DNA from: Streptomyces sp. NRRL S-646 | Lineage (GTDB): Bacteria > Actinomycetota > Actinomycetes > Streptomycetales > Streptomycetaceae | Assembly (NCBI RefSeq): GCF_000720765.1 | Contig: NZ_JODC01000008.1 | Span: forward strand, 248,001-312,000 | Direction: 5' to 3' | DNA length: 64,000 nucleotides | Shown here: piece after piece, positions 1-8,967 of the stretch | Numbering within the stretch: position 1 is the first letter of the stretch | How the letters are laid out: each line of letters opens with the position of its first letter | Notes under the pieces: generated by a model | What the model was told of the DNA's origin: nothing | Databases searched by the model: none | What the model saw: only the letters and a program-made list of their open reading frames with translations | Position numbers and translations under genes: made by a program

Positions 1-168
1 GGCCGCCGCACCCGAGCCATGCACGACTTCCTGCGAGACCAGTCGGACCGGGGACATCAACCGTGGGCGAGACTCTGGGCGGAAGGCCACGGGGACGCGT
101 GGCGTGGCGATGCCGAATACATGGAAGAGCGCCAGGAGCGGTGGAAGCGAGCGCTGCTGTCCGGCTGA
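1..168 (+). CDS. C-terminal fragment of an unrecognised protein
   Basis: An open frame runs from the window edge to a TGA at 166-168, giving at least 55 residues. The visible part is rich in Arg, Trp, Glu and His and ends in a charged helix-like stretch (EYMEERQERWKRALLSG). An ATG at 19 could make it a 49-residue protein, but no ribosome binding site can be judged so close to the edge. I do not recognise the family. It converges on the flavin-type gene at 182-610. Confidence 0.4.
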   Translation, partial: GRRTRAMHDFLRDQSDRGHQPWARLWAEGHGDAWRGDAEYMEERQERWKRALLSG

Positions 169-181
169 CGGTCACGGATCG

Positions 182-610
182 TCAGCCGACCGTGCCAAGA
201 TCCGCGGCGAACCAGTGCTCCGGCCGCATACGCACCACGACGTGATCGGCGAGTTCGTCCTCGGCAAAGGCCACGAACTCGTCGAGTGCCGCCCCCGACA
301 GATAGCGCCCGGCCATCTCACGGTGCAGCGTGCCGCTTCCCTCGGCCACCTCGGCGACCGGTCCTTCGACCGAGACGTACCTGGTCGTCGGCTCCGTGCG
401 CTGGACCATCAGACTGAAGCGGCCCGCCGCCCTGATCAGGGTCATCTTCCGGGAGTCCGCGCCGGTGAGGATCCACGGCAGTCCGCCGCGCTCGTAGGCG
501 TACCAGATCGGCACCACCAGCGGCCCGCGGTCGTCACCGGCGGTGACACCCAGCGCGGCCACATGCGGCTCAGCAAGGAAACCTTCCCGTTCTTCGCGTG
601 AAAGCGCCAT
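182..610 (-). CDS. Pyridoxamine 5'-phosphate oxidase-like (PPOX) family protein
   Basis: The 142-residue product has the compact split-barrel pattern of the PPOX/FMN- or F420-binding family. An N-terminal helix ([15 protein letters not shown]) is followed by VAALGV, then a strand with [11 protein letters not shown], then LTGADSRKM and FSLMVQR, and later a [11 protein letters not shown] strand. Such proteins are small cytoplasmic oxidoreductases or flavin/F420 carriers; the substrate cannot be told. The ATG at 610 gives the normal family length; the frame stays open further upstream, but that part is antisense to the next gene. It diverges from the pentapeptide gene at 671, with 60 bp for both promoters. 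Confidence 0.75.
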   Translation of the reverse strand: MALSREEREGFLAEPHVAALGVTAGDDRGPLVVPIWYAYERGGLPWILTGADSRKMTLIRAAGRFSLMVQRTEPTTRYVSVEGPVAEVAEGSGTLHREMAGRYLSGAALDEFVAFAEDELADHVVVRMRPEHWFAADLGTVG

Positions 611-670
611 ACGACGACTGTACGTACGGCCACCGACAGCGGTCCGCCGCACCCGGTTAGGCTTGGCGTC

Positions 671-1507
671 ATGCCAGATCAGACAGCCGACCGGGCCGAG
701 CTGCGCGGCGACTGCGAGCGTTGCTTCGGTCTCTGCTGTGTCGCCCTGCCGTTCGCCGCCTCCGCCGACTTCGCGATCGACAAACAGGCCGGCACGCCCT
801 GCCCGAACCTGCGGGAGGACCACCGCTGCGGCATCCACGCCCGGCTGCGGCAGCAGGGCTTCAGCGGCTGCACGGTCTATGACTGCTTCGGCGCGGGCCA
901 GAAGGTCTCGCAGGTCACTTTCGGTGGACGGGACTGGCGCACGGGCTCGCGGGCGGACGCCCGGCGCATGTTCGACGTGTTCCCGGTCGTACGGCAGCTG
1001 CACGAGCTGCTCTGGTACCTCACCGAGGCCCTTGCCCTGCCCCCGGCCCGCCCCGTCCACGCCGATCTGCGCCGTGCCCTGGACAAGACCGAGGAGCTCA
1101 CCCGCCAAGCCCCCGAGCAGCTGGCCGCGTTGGATGTGGGCGCGCACCGGCAGGACGTCAATACGCTCCTGCTGAAGACCAGCGAGCTGGTACGGGCGGG
1201 TTCCGGCGCCCGCGGCCGCAAGAAGGACCGCCGCGGCGCCGATCTGATGGGCGCCCGCCTCAAGGGCGCCGACCTGCGCGGTGCGAACCTTCGCGGCGCC
1301 TACCTCATAGCCGCCGACCTGACCGGCGCCGACCTGCGCGGCGCGGACATGATCGGTGCCGACCTGCGCGACGCCGATCTCACCGACGCCGACCTGACCG
1401 GCGCCTTCTTCCTCACCCAGCCCCAGCTCAACGCCGCCCGCGGCAGCGCCGGCACCCGGCTGCCGGACTCAGTCACGCGCCCCGTGCACTGGACAGCGCA
1501 GCTCTGA
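671..1507 (+). CDS. YkgJ-like cysteine cluster protein with C-terminal pentapeptide repeats
   Basis: The 278-residue protein has two parts. Residues about 14-75 carry a Cys pattern like YkgJ metal-chelating domains: CERCFGLCC, then [12 protein letters not shown] and GCTVYDC. Residues about 190-245 are a run of A(D/N)LxG pentapeptides ([14 protein letters not shown]), which fold as a right-handed beta-helix. A helical linker joins them. Pentapeptide proteins often bind other macromolecules (some mimic DNA), but no target can be inferred. The 3' end overlaps the convergent P450 gene by 39 bp. It could equally be described simply as a pentapeptide-repeat protein; the Cys domain is the less usual feature. 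Confidence 0.75.
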   Translation: MPDQTADRAELRGDCERCFGLCCVALPFAASADFAIDKQAGTPCPNLREDHRCGIHARLRQQGFSGCTVYDCFGAGQKVSQVTFGGRDWRTGSRADARRMFDVFPVVRQLHELLWYLTEALALPPARPVHADLRRALDKTEELTRQAPEQLAALDVGAHRQDVNTLLLKTSELVRAGSGARGRKKDRRGADLMGARLKGADLRGANLRGAYLIAADLTGADLRGADMIGADLRDADLTDADLTGAFFLTQPQLNAARGSAGTRLPDSVTRPVHWTAQL

Positions 1508-3013
1508 CGGATCCTCGTCCAGGGCCTCCCCGGAAGAGACCCCGGCGGTGACGGTGCGCCGCTCCAGGTGCAGCCGCAGCCCCTCCGGCATCAGCGTGAG
1601 CCGCTCGGTCACCTTCAGCCGGTAGCCGGGGTCGGGGCGCAGGTCGTAGCGGCGCAGCAGCAGGCCGAGCACCAGCGTGGCCTCGTGCAGCGCGAACTGC
1701 CGCCCGATGCACGCCCGCGCTCCTGTCCCGAACGGCTTGAAGGTGTGCGGGGCCCGGGACCGTACGGCCTTCGGGTCGAAGCGGTCCGGGTCGAACCGCT
1801 CCGCGTCGCTGCCCCACACGTCCGGGTCGCGGTGCAGCATCGCGGTGAGGACCAGCGCCCAGGCGCCCCGCCGCATCGGATGGTCCCCGGCCAGCACGGT
1901 GTCCTCGCGGGCCTCCCGGGCGAAGGCCGGAGCGGTCGGCCACAGCCGCAGCGCCTCGTCCAGCACCCGCCTCACATACCGCAGCTTGGCCACCTGGTCG
2001 TAGCCGGGCACGGCCGCATCGCCCCAGACGGCGTCCACCTCGGCCCTGGCGCGGGCCGCGATCTCGGGGTGCCGGGAGAGGTAGTGCAGGGCGAAGGAGA
2101 GCGCGCCCGAGGTGGTCTCGTGGCCGGCCACCAGGAAGGTGATGACCTGGCGGCGCACGTTCTCGGCGGACAGCCGCTCCCCGGTCTCGGGGTGGGCCGT
2201 CTGCAGCATCCGGTCCAGCAGATCCCCGTCTCCGCCCTCGCCCGACGCGCGTCGGGCCCGGACCAGGTCGTCGACGGTGCGGTTGAGATACGCGATGTCG
2301 GCCTCGTTGCGGCGCGAGGCGCTTCGCAGCAGGAACGGCGCCAGCGGCGACGGCACCGTGTTCAGACGCTGGGCGTACGTCAGTGTGCCCACCATCGCGG
2401 TCACGAACGGATGCAGCCGGGGCCGCTCGAAGGAACCGAAGTCGTGCCCGAACCCGGTGCGTGCGATCGTCTCCAGCGTCAGCTTGGTCATGTCACCGGG
2501 CACGTCCACCGCCCGGCCCGCCGCCAGCTCGCGGTCCCAGTGGTCGGTCAGTCGCTCGGCCACCGCCAGCATCATCGGGTGGTAGCCCTCCATCGCCTCC
2601 CGGCTGAAGCCCGGGGCGAGGACATCGTGCGCCAGTTGCCAGTTCGGCTCGTGGTTGTACGCCGTGAACAGCGCGTCCCCGACGACCGGTCGCAGATTGG
2701 CGACCCCGAGGCCGACATGCTTGGCGAAGCGCGACTCGTCCGCCATGTCGGCCGCCGGCTCGGCGCCCCACACGAACACGAACTCCTTGCCGAACGCCTT
2801 GCGCCGGAAGATCGGCCCGAGCTGCCGTGCGTAGCGCATGGAGTCCTGGACCGGCGCGCGCCGGTCGGCGCCGAGCACATCGCCGAGCAGGGGGAGCCGG
2901 TGTGGGGGATGCGGAATGCGGTGCAGCTCGGGCCAGCCCTGTTCGGCGCCCCGGAACCCCTTGGGAAGCGTGGCCTGTGTTGCCGGTTCGGCCCCTGACG
3001 TCGTCTCCGCCAT
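1469..3013 (-). CDS. Stand-alone cytochrome P450, CYP102-like
   Basis: This 514-residue haem mono-oxygenase has all P450 signatures: the I-helix AGHETT at 296-301, the K-helix EALR at 353-356, and the haem loop [15 protein letters not shown] with the thiolate Cys435. Segments such as SRFAKHVG and [11 protein letters not shown] match CYP102 (P450 BM3) haem domains and the fusion enzyme at 18880 in this window, so fatty acids or similar chains are likely substrates. Unlike that enzyme it has no reductase domain and must borrow a redox partner. It diverges from a TetR gene with a dyad between them, so TetR control is likely. Its end overlaps the pentapeptide gene. Confidence 0.92.
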   Translation of the reverse strand: MAETTSGAEPATQATLPKGFRGAEQGWPELHRIPHPPHRLPLLGDVLGADRRAPVQDSMRYARQLGPIFRRKAFGKEFVFVWGAEPAADMADESRFAKHVGLGVANLRPVVGDALFTAYNHEPNWQLAHDVLAPGFSREAMEGYHPMMLAVAERLTDHWDRELAAGRAVDVPGDMTKLTLETIARTGFGHDFGSFERPRLHPFVTAMVGTLTYAQRLNTVPSPLAPFLLRSASRRNEADIAYLNRTVDDLVRARRASGEGGDGDLLDRMLQTAHPETGERLSAENVRRQVITFLVAGHETTSGALSFALHYLSRHPEIAARARAEVDAVWGDAAVPGYDQVAKLRYVRRVLDEALRLWPTAPAFAREAREDTVLAGDHPMRRGAWALVLTAMLHRDPDVWGSDAERFDPDRFDPKAVRSRAPHTFKPFGTGARACIGRQFALHEATLVLGLLLRRYDLRPDPGYRLKVTERLTLMPEGLRLHLERRTVTAGVSSGEALDEDPSELRCPVHGARD

Positions 3014-3083
3014 GACGCGTTCTCCCTTGAATCAGCGGCAGGTCGAGCTTTCGTACAGCTGCTTGGCGCATCTGTTGTACGTG

Positions 3084-3122
3084 GGTTCAATAGCGTGTCC
3101 AGTCTGATCCCGCTGTTGAACC
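3084..3122. promoter_or_regulatory. Inverted repeat between P450 and TetR genes
   Basis: Arms GGTTCAATAGCG (3084-3095) and CGCTGTTGAACC (3111-3122) pair at 11 of 12 positions around a 15-nt spacer. The repeat lies in the 130-bp divergent promoter region, 21 nt before the TetR ATG. It is a likely operator for the TetR protein, acting on both genes. Confidence 0.55.
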
Positions 3123-3143
3123 GACGTCAAGTAAAGTGCGGGC

Positions 3144-3752
3144 ATGGCCGCGAACCAGGGCGAGCGCACGCGCCGTCGGCTCAGCACCGAGGAGCGCAGG
3201 GAGCAGCTGCTGTCGGTGGGGGCGCGGCTGTTCTCGGAGAGCCCGTACGACGAGGTGTGGATCGAGCAGGTCGCCGAGATCGCCGGTGTTTCGCGCGGGC
3301 TGCTGTACCACTACTTCCCGACCAAGCGGGACTTCTTCGCCGCGGTCGTCGAGCGGCAGAGCGAGCGGATGCTGCAGATGACGGCGGCCGTGCCCGGTGT
3401 CCCGGCGCGCGAACAGCTCGCCGCCGGACTCGACATCTTCCTGGAGTACGTGCACACCCACGCGCACGGCTTCCGCGCCTTCCACCGTGCGGACGCGGCG
3501 GGGGACCAGGCCATCCGCCGGGTCTACCAGCGGGCACTGGCCGCCCAGGAGCGGCAGATCCTGGCCACACTCGCCGCCGACCCCGAACTCGGCCCGGTCG
3601 CGCAGCAGCGCGCCGACCTCAAGCTGGCCGTCCGCGGCTGGCTGGCCTTCACCACGGCCGTCTGCCTGGAGTGGCTGCGGGGTTCGGATCTGACCCGGGA
3701 ACAGGTGCGCGACCTGTGCGCCCGGGCGCTGCTGGGCGTCATCGCACCCTGA
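3144..3752 (+). CDS. TetR/AcrR family transcriptional regulator
   Basis: The 202-residue protein has an N-terminal TetR helix-turn-helix. RRLSTEERREQLLSVG leads into VAEIAGVSRGLLYHYFPTKR, the classic recognition helix and YxxFxxK motif at about residues 45-60. The C-terminal all-helical domain would bind a ligand, plausibly a fatty acid or P450 substrate. It is transcribed away from the CYP102-like P450 and is probably its repressor. The ATG at 3144 directly precedes the basic N-terminus. Confidence 0.88.
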   Translation: MAANQGERTRRRLSTEERREQLLSVGARLFSESPYDEVWIEQVAEIAGVSRGLLYHYFPTKRDFFAAVVERQSERMLQMTAAVPGVPAREQLAAGLDIFLEYVHTHAHGFRAFHRADAAGDQAIRRVYQRALAAQERQILATLAADPELGPVAQQRADLKLAVRGWLAFTTAVCLEWLRGSDLTREQVRDLCARALLGVIAP

Positions 3753-3806
3753 GGCGCACACGCTTCGGCCACCTCGTGGTTGGCGTACACCCCGATCTTC
3801 GATAGG

Positions 3807-3825
3807 TTAGGCAAGGCTTACCTAA
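3807..3825 (+). promoter_or_regulatory. Iron box (DmdR/IdeR-type operator)
   Basis: TTAGGCAAGGCTTACCTAA closely matches the actinobacterial iron box consensus TTAGGTTAGGCTNACCTAA. It runs straight into the AAGGAGG ribosome binding site (3824-3830) of the DUF2470 gene. Iron-loaded DmdR would therefore block both promoter and ribosome access. The TAGG/CCTA halves are symmetric. Confidence 0.8.
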
Positions 3826-3836
3826 GGAGGTTTGGG

Positions 3837-4562
3837 ATGGGTGACAGCCCCAACTGGACGGCCGCGCCTGCCGCGGCCGAACGGGCACGGTCGGTACTTG
3901 CGGCCGCCTGGTCCTGCGCGGTGACCGCGGACGGCGGTCGCGAGGAGTTCGTCGGCGCGCACAGCGTGGACGAGGACGGCCGGGTGCTGCTGCACGTGCC
4001 CGAGGACAGCGCCCTGCTCGCGGCCGCGATCTGCGCACCCCGCGGAGAACCCCATGCGGTGCTGGAGTTCGCCGACGTCGCGCCCGTCCCGGTACGCCAC
4101 CGGATCCGCGCCCGGCTCTGGCTCGCCGGCTACTTCCTCCCCGAGGACAGCCACCTGGCCTTCCGGGCCACTCGGATCGTGCTGCGGCAGTCGTCCGGCG
4201 CGGTGGTCGTCGACCTCGATGATTTCGCCGCCGCCGAACCCGACCCGCTCGCCCTCGCCGAGGCACACCTGCTCACCCATCTCGCCGACTGCCACCCCGA
4301 CGCCGTCGAGCGGCTCACCCGGCTCGTCGACCACGCCGGCCTCCACGGCGCGGTCCGCGTCCAGCCCGTCGCCGTCGACCGGCACGGACTGACGCTGCGC
4401 ATCGAACGCAACCGAGCCCACGGCGACGTACGACTTCCCTTCCATGCACCCGCCGACGACGTCGGACAGCTCACCGAACGCATGCACGCCCTGCTCACGC
4501 AGGCCGGCGCCGCCTCCTGCCCGCGCGCCCTACAGCGGCAGCGCACAGACGGCGACGGGTGA
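3837..4562 (+). CDS. DUF2470 domain protein, iron-regulated
   Basis: The 241-residue soluble protein looks like the DUF2470 family, related to the haem-binding HugZ/HutZ group. An N-terminal split-barrel-like half (EEFVGAHSVDEDGRVLLHVP, then RIRARLWLAGYF) precedes the DUF2470 half with EAHLLTHLADCHPDAVERL and a late GLTLRIERNRAHGDVRLPF strand. Start ATG 3837 is chosen because AAGGAGG lies 6 nt upstream; an upstream in-frame ATG at 3780 precedes the iron box and lacks such a site. The iron box points to a role in iron or haem handling. The 3' end overlaps the convergent lactonase gene by 33 bp. Confidence 0.8.
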   Translation: MGDSPNWTAAPAAAERARSVLAAAWSCAVTADGGREEFVGAHSVDEDGRVLLHVPEDSALLAAAICAPRGEPHAVLEFADVAPVPVRHRIRARLWLAGYFLPEDSHLAFRATRIVLRQSSGAVVVDLDDFAAAEPDPLALAEAHLLTHLADCHPDAVERLTRLVDHAGLHGAVRVQPVAVDRHGLTLRIERNRAHGDVRLPFHAPADDVGQLTERMHALLTQAGAASCPRALQRQRTDGDG

Positions 4563-5771
4563 GGCGAACGGCTCGCCCGCGAGCCGCAGGTCACCGCTCT
4601 TGCCGTCCACGTGGAAGACGCTGACCGTGCCGGACTTCTGGTTCGCCGCGAACAACAGTGTCCCGTCCGGCGAGAAGGCGATCTGGCGCGGGAAGTCACC
4701 GGACACCGGCACCGTGCCGAGCAGCCGAAGCCGGGCACCGTCCGCCTCGACGGCGTAGCGCGCGAGGCTGTTGTCGCCGCGGTTGGCGAGATAGGCGTAG
4801 GAGCCGTTCGCGGTCACCAGGATCTGCGCCGGGTAGTTGGTGCCCGGGCCCGAGCCCGTGGACTGCGGCTCGCCGACGGTCAGACGTCCGGTGGTGACCT
4901 CGTACGTGCAGACCGCGACCGTGTTGTCGACCTCGTTGGCCAGATAGGCGTGCCGTCCGCCGGGGTGGAAGGTGAGATGGCGCGGACCTGCACCGGGCCG
5001 GGTGTGCGCCTGCCCGACCTCGGTGAGGGTGCCCCGGCGTTCGTCCAGGCGGTAGGTGTAGACGGTGTCCGTGCCCAGGTCGACGGCGAGCACATGGCCG
5101 CCGTCGGGGCTGGTGATGAACTGGTGGGCGTGCGGGCCCTGTTGGCCCGGTCCGGGGGCCGGAGCCGAGTGCGTGACCACATCCGTGCGCTCGCCCAGCG
5201 CTCCCGACTTGTCGATCGGGTGCACGGCCACACTGCCCGACGTGTAGTTGGCGCTCAGCAGCCAGCGGCCGCTCGGATGTACGGAGAGGTGGCAGGGTCC
5301 CGCTCCGCCGGTGCTGCGGGCACCCAGGATCTTGCGGTCGGCGAGGCGTACGGCGGTCACGGCGCCGTCGTCGTGCTCGTTCACCGTGTACAGCGTGCGG
5401 CGGTCCGGGTGGAGCGCGAGATACGACGGGTTGACGATGCCCGTCAGGGTTCCGGTTCCGGTGATACGGCCGGACGTGGGGTCGTACGTGGCGAGGCGGA
5501 CGCCCGTGCCACCGCCCTCGACCGTGGTGTAGGTGCCGAGGTACAGCGGCTGGGGGCCGGAGGTCTTCTTGGCCGGGTGCGGGACGGAGGGCTCGGCGGA
5601 AGGCCGCTCGGCGGCGGGCGCCGCCCGGTCGGGCGTCGTGGTGGTGTGGGCGGCCGCGTTCTTGGGTGGCGCGGGTGCCGGCAGTGCCGTCACCGCGGCC
5701 GCTCCCGCGAGCGCGCCGACGAGGCGGCGCCTGCTCCAGCCGCCGCCCGCCGCTCCTGTCCCACTGCCCAT
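4530..5771 (-). CDS. Secreted lactonase family protein (7-bladed propeller, YkgB/Pgl-like)
   Basis: The protein of about 413 residues starts with a Tat-like signal (SRRRLVGALAGAAAVTALP) and a Pro/Ala linker. Repeated blades follow: LYLGTYTTVEGGGTGV, LALHPDRRTLYTVNE, LSVHPSGRWLLSANYTSGSV and ISFSPDG-like turns. This is the pattern of the lactonase family that includes the 6-phosphogluconolactonase PgL of E. coli. With an export signal the substrate is presumably extracellular or the role structural, so the cytosolic pentose-phosphate reaction is doubtful. ATG 5771 has GAGGTG at good spacing; a GTG 6 nt further upstream is too close to that site. Confidence 0.82.
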   Translation of the reverse strand: MGSGTGAAGGGWSRRRLVGALAGAAAVTALPAPAPPKNAAAHTTTTPDRAAPAAERPSAEPSVPHPAKKTSGPQPLYLGTYTTVEGGGTGVRLATYDPTSGRITGTGTLTGIVNPSYLALHPDRRTLYTVNEHDDGAVTAVRLADRKILGARSTGGAGPCHLSVHPSGRWLLSANYTSGSVAVHPIDKSGALGERTDVVTHSAPAPGPGQQGPHAHQFITSPDGGHVLAVDLGTDTVYTYRLDERRGTLTEVGQAHTRPGAGPRHLTFHPGGRHAYLANEVDNTVAVCTYEVTTGRLTVGEPQSTGSGPGTNYPAQILVTANGSYAYLANRGDNSLARYAVEADGARLRLLGTVPVSGDFPRQIAFSPDGTLLFAANQKSGTVSVFHVDGKSGDLRLAGEPFASPVAVCALPL

Positions 5772-5884
5772 GTCCACACCTCAGGTGGTCGCTCGCCTCG
5801 ATCGTGACAAGCCACCATGACCCGCCCCGGCGGGTGTGCGCAAGAAGGGCAACGGCCGTTGCGCAGGGTGCAATGCCTGCGGGC

Positions 5885-6934
5885 TTACCAGTCGCCGTCC
5901 TCGACCGGCTTGCCCGGCGCGTCCTTCAGCGGATTGACCTGCTGCGGTGCCGGATCCTGCCAGGGCTCGTGGTCGTCGCCGAGCCAGTCGCCGACCGGTT
6001 TCACGCCCTCCAGCGCGTCCGTGGGTGTGAGATCCCCCGCATCCTGGTCGTAGTACTCGTACCAGGGCAGTCCGGCCTTGGTGTACTCCGCCCGGTTCAC
6101 GGGCGACGGCGGGGGAGCCTCGCCGGTGATGCGGCGCCACTCCGGAGGCGTCACCAGGTGCACGAACACCCGCCCGGCGGGCTGCTCCGCCCAGTCCTCG
6201 AGCGGCCGGTCGTCCCGGTAGACCTCCTGCCGCATCGAACCGCCGACGCCGAGCCCCATGGCCGCGGCGGGACGCGCACGGCCCGCTGGAGCCGCCACCG
6301 GCACCGGGCCGCCCGGCGCGGCCGCCGCCATGGGCAGCGCCGCTCCGTAGCCCCCGGCCGCCATGCTCGTCCGCCGCAGCTCAGAGCGGCGCCGCTGCTC
6401 CTCGCGCCACTCGACCAGCTTCCGCTCGGTGAGGGGGAAGGACTGCAGTTGTACGCCGCCCCAGGTCTCCTCGCCCGTGACCTGGCCCTCGACGGTCGCC
6501 CCCAGGCCCAGCGGAACCGCCACGAACTGGCGGACCGTGCCCTTCCCGGAGTTGATGCCGTCCAGCCAGGGCTGGCGCGGCAGCGCGAGATAGTTCTGCG
6601 GTTTCCGGGACAGCCGGTCGCTCCACGGCTTGCCCGAGACCGCGCACACCTTGCCGACTCCGACCTGCAGGGCGGCAGGCTCCGTGGTCCCTCCGAAGCT
6701 CAGCCACATCGCCTCGCGCAGATACACCGGCAGCATCACACCGCCCCGCGCACGCCACTGCTCGGGCACCGTGTCGAGGAAGTCCGCGACCCGCCGCACC
6801 GGAAACTCGCCCAGCCCTGGCGGCAGCGGATGGGTGCCCGTCTCCGGCAGCCGCAGGGTGCGCACGAACCGCACCGCCACACCGCCCGGCAACCGCAGCG
6901 TGTTCCCGTCGATCCGCACGCTCGTGTCCGTCAT
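5885..6934 (-). CDS. Conserved hypothetical protein
   Basis: This is a 349-residue soluble protein whose family I cannot name. Residues 1-180 look folded: IRLP-like strands, FLDTVPEQWRARGG, VMLPVYLREAMWLSFGG, then a stretch ending GGVQLQSFPLTERK. A Gly/Ala/Pro-rich linker follows (about 185-245), and then a Trp/Tyr-rich acidic tail (GLPWYEYYDQDAGDLTP, VGDWLGDDHEPWQDP). No signal peptide or membrane segment is seen. It lies downstream of the FUSC gene on the same strand, 54 bp apart, and may be co-transcribed with it. Confidence 0.7.
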   Translation of the reverse strand: MTDTSVRIDGNTLRLPGGVAVRFVRTLRLPETGTHPLPPGLGEFPVRRVADFLDTVPEQWRARGGVMLPVYLREAMWLSFGGTTEPAALQVGVGKVCAVSGKPWSDRLSRKPQNYLALPRQPWLDGINSGKGTVRQFVAVPLGLGATVEGQVTGEETWGGVQLQSFPLTERKLVEWREEQRRRSELRRTSMAAGGYGAALPMAAAAPGGPVPVAAPAGRARPAAAMGLGVGGSMRQEVYRDDRPLEDWAEQPAGRVFVHLVTPPEWRRITGEAPPPSPVNRAEYTKAGLPWYEYYDQDAGDLTPTDALEGVKPVGDWLGDDHEPWQDPAPQQVNPLKDAPGKPVEDGDW

Positions 6935-6988
6935 CCGCCCGCCCCCTTGTCTCCGGCCCCGGACACGTACGCCGCTCCGGTGACTCCG

Positions 6989-8260
6989 TCAGCTAGAACG
7001 ACGCCCGGCGCCGTCAGGGTTCCTGCGCAGCACCTCCGGAACCCGCAGCCGCTCGGAATCGCGCAGGCTCTCCCGCAGCCTGGTCAGCCGCGGCATGCGC
7101 TCGCCCTGTTCGCGGGACGTGCGGTCCAGCTCCTCGAAGAGGCGCCGGGAGCGGTGCTCGGTGTCCATCTCGTCGAGGATGCGGTTGACCTCGGTCAGCA
7201 CGGCGCCGTACAGCTGCCAGCTGCGGGCGTCGCGCTGGACCTCCTCCAGCAGCAGCTGGGCGAGCTTGTCGCGGGTGGCTGCGGCCTGCCGCAGCTCCGC
7301 GGCCAGCCGGGATTCCGCCGACTCGGCGCTCTCACTGACGTGGCTGGTGACCAGCACGGCGAAGCTGACCACGGCGTCGGCGATCTCCGACAGCAGCCGC
7401 TCCACGGCGGCCCCCGTCTCGGGCGCGAACAGCGGCTCGGGATCGCGTTCCTTGGCGAGGTCGGTGAAGGTGCGGGCCAGCACCCGCAGCACCACCGTGC
7501 AGATCTCCAGCGTGTCCAGCCCCGTGCGCAGCACCACCCGGTGCAGCAGCCCCTCCCGCACGCGGGGATTGAGCCGCAGACTGTCCTCGGCCTGCCTGAG
7601 TGCCGCGTCGACCTCGACGATGTCGTGATCGAGCCGGCGTGCCTCGTGCAGCCTCTCCGTCGCCCGCTCGACGGGCGTGCGGCCGGCGGCCTCCTCGCCC
7701 ATGCGCAGCATCAGCTGCCGCACCCGGCGGGCCAGCCCCTCGATCGACTCACCGGCCTCGTCCACCCACACGGGTGGCGCGAGCAGCAGATTGCAGCCGA
7801 ACCCGACGACCGCGCCGATCAGCGTCTCCACCACCCGGGCCCAAGCCGTGTCCCCATGGGTCGTCACCCCGAGCACCAGCATCGCGCTGATCGCCACCTC
7901 GGGCACGTACTCCTCGACCCGCACCAGCCGTCCCACCGCCAGTGAGGCAATGATCAGCAGGGCCAGACTCCACCAGGTCAGGCCCACCAGAAGACTGAAA
8001 GCGATGGCGACGAGGACGCCGGCCACGACCGAGTTCACCCGGCGGATGCCGTTGGTGAGGGTGGCGTACAGGGTGACCTGGACGACCAGCAGCGCGGTCA
8101 GCGGAGCGGTGAGCGGTGCCGGCTCGGGGCTGAGGCGCAGTGCGACGACGTACGCGATCGTCGCCGCGGCAGCCGCCCGCAGGGTCTGCACGACCATCGG
8201 GTCCCGGCGGCGCTTCACAAAGCGCACGAGAGACGCCGTCCACTCACGTACATCTCGCAT
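6989..8260 (-). CDS. FUSC/aromatic acid exporter-type membrane protein
   Basis: The 423-residue protein has about six N-terminal hydrophobic helices (for example TIAYVVALRLSPEPAPLTAPLTALLVVQVTLY, split over two, and SLALLIIASLAVGRL). Between the first two is the LTAPLTALLVVQ loop typical of FUSC/ArAE proteins. A long charged C-terminal helical region of about 230 residues (LRMGEEAAGRTPVERATERLHEARRLD) follows in the cytoplasm. Family members export aromatic acids or similar compounds; the substrate is unknown. ATG 8260 directly precedes a basic pre-helix segment. Confidence 0.82.
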   Translation of the reverse strand: MRDVREWTASLVRFVKRRRDPMVVQTLRAAAAATIAYVVALRLSPEPAPLTAPLTALLVVQVTLYATLTNGIRRVNSVVAGVLVAIAFSLLVGLTWWSLALLIIASLAVGRLVRVEEYVPEVAISAMLVLGVTTHGDTAWARVVETLIGAVVGFGCNLLLAPPVWVDEAGESIEGLARRVRQLMLRMGEEAAGRTPVERATERLHEARRLDHDIVEVDAALRQAEDSLRLNPRVREGLLHRVVLRTGLDTLEICTVVLRVLARTFTDLAKERDPEPLFAPETGAAVERLLSEIADAVVSFAVLVTSHVSESAESAESRLAAELRQAAATRDKLAQLLLEEVQRDARSWQLYGAVLTEVNRILDEMDTEHRSRRLFEELDRTSREQGERMPRLTRLRESLRDSERLRVPEVLRRNPDGAGRRSS

Positions 8261-8373
8261 CCTCGGGCCGTGCCCTTCCTGTCCTTGAGGACCGTGTCAT
8301 TGAGGACCGTAACTGTCCGCAAGGCAGCCTAGATTGTTCATGTCGGTCGAAGGGTGACAGGAGGGGAACAATC

Positions 8374-8967
8374 ATGGAGCACACCCAGGGCATCGAGGTT
8401 CTCACGCGGGCGCACGCTTATCTCGCCGAGGTGGTCGCCGGAGTGCCCGAGTCGGCGTGGGGAGCACCGACGCCGTGCACCGAGTGGACGGTACGGCAGG
8501 TCCTCAACCATGCGCGGATCGACCAGCAGGCCTACGGGCTCGCGATCACCGGTCGCCGCCCGGACTCGGACCCGTTCCAGCCGGCCGACGCCCTCGACGG
8601 AGATCCGGTGGCGGAGCTCGACAAGGTGCTGCGCGCGGTGGCTGACGCGTACGCGGGACTGCCTGCCGACGCCGAACAGGCGCCGACTCCGCTGGGCCCC
8701 ATGCCGGTGCCGCTCGCCGCGGCCGCAGCGGCCATGGACGCGGCCGTGCACGCCTGGGACATCGCGGTCGCCACGGGCCAGGACCGGCCGCTGAGCGGCG
8801 AGCTCGCCGAGGGAATCCGGCCGGCGGCAGACCGGCTCGTCGATCGTCTCCGGGACGCGTATCAGGTGTTCGCGCCCGCGCGGGCTCTCGCGCCGGACTA
8901 CGACAGTGCCGAGGCGCTGCTCGCCTTCCTGGGCCGCGACCCGCACTGGTCGCCTACGGCGTCCTGA
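8374..8967 (+). CDS. TIGR03086-type DinB/mycothiol-dependent maleylpyruvate isomerase-like protein
   Basis: The 197-residue protein is a four-helix-bundle member of the DinB/MDMPI superfamily. It has WGAPTPCTEWTVRQVLNHARIDQQ, the family's CxxW...NH signature with a metal-ligand His, and a second His in AMDAAVHAWDIAVATGQD. Families of this type bind a divalent metal and often use mycothiol. The reaction is unknown. AGGAGGGG at 8359-8366 lies 7 nt before ATG 8374. It diverges from the FUSC exporter. Confidence 0.85.
   Translation: MEHTQGIEVLTRAHAYLAEVVAGVPESAWGAPTPCTEWTVRQVLNHARIDQQAYGLAITGRRPDSDPFQPADALDGDPVAELDKVLRAVADAYAGLPADAEQAPTPLGPMPVPLAAAAAAMDAAVHAWDIAVATGQDRPLSGELAEGIRPAADRLVDRLRDAYQVFAPARALAPDYDSAEALLAFLGRDPHWSPTAS

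Noticed and set aside
1200..1430. Tandem DNA repeat in the pentapeptide gene
   Set aside because: The periodicity of 15 nt simply codes the pentapeptide repeats of the protein.
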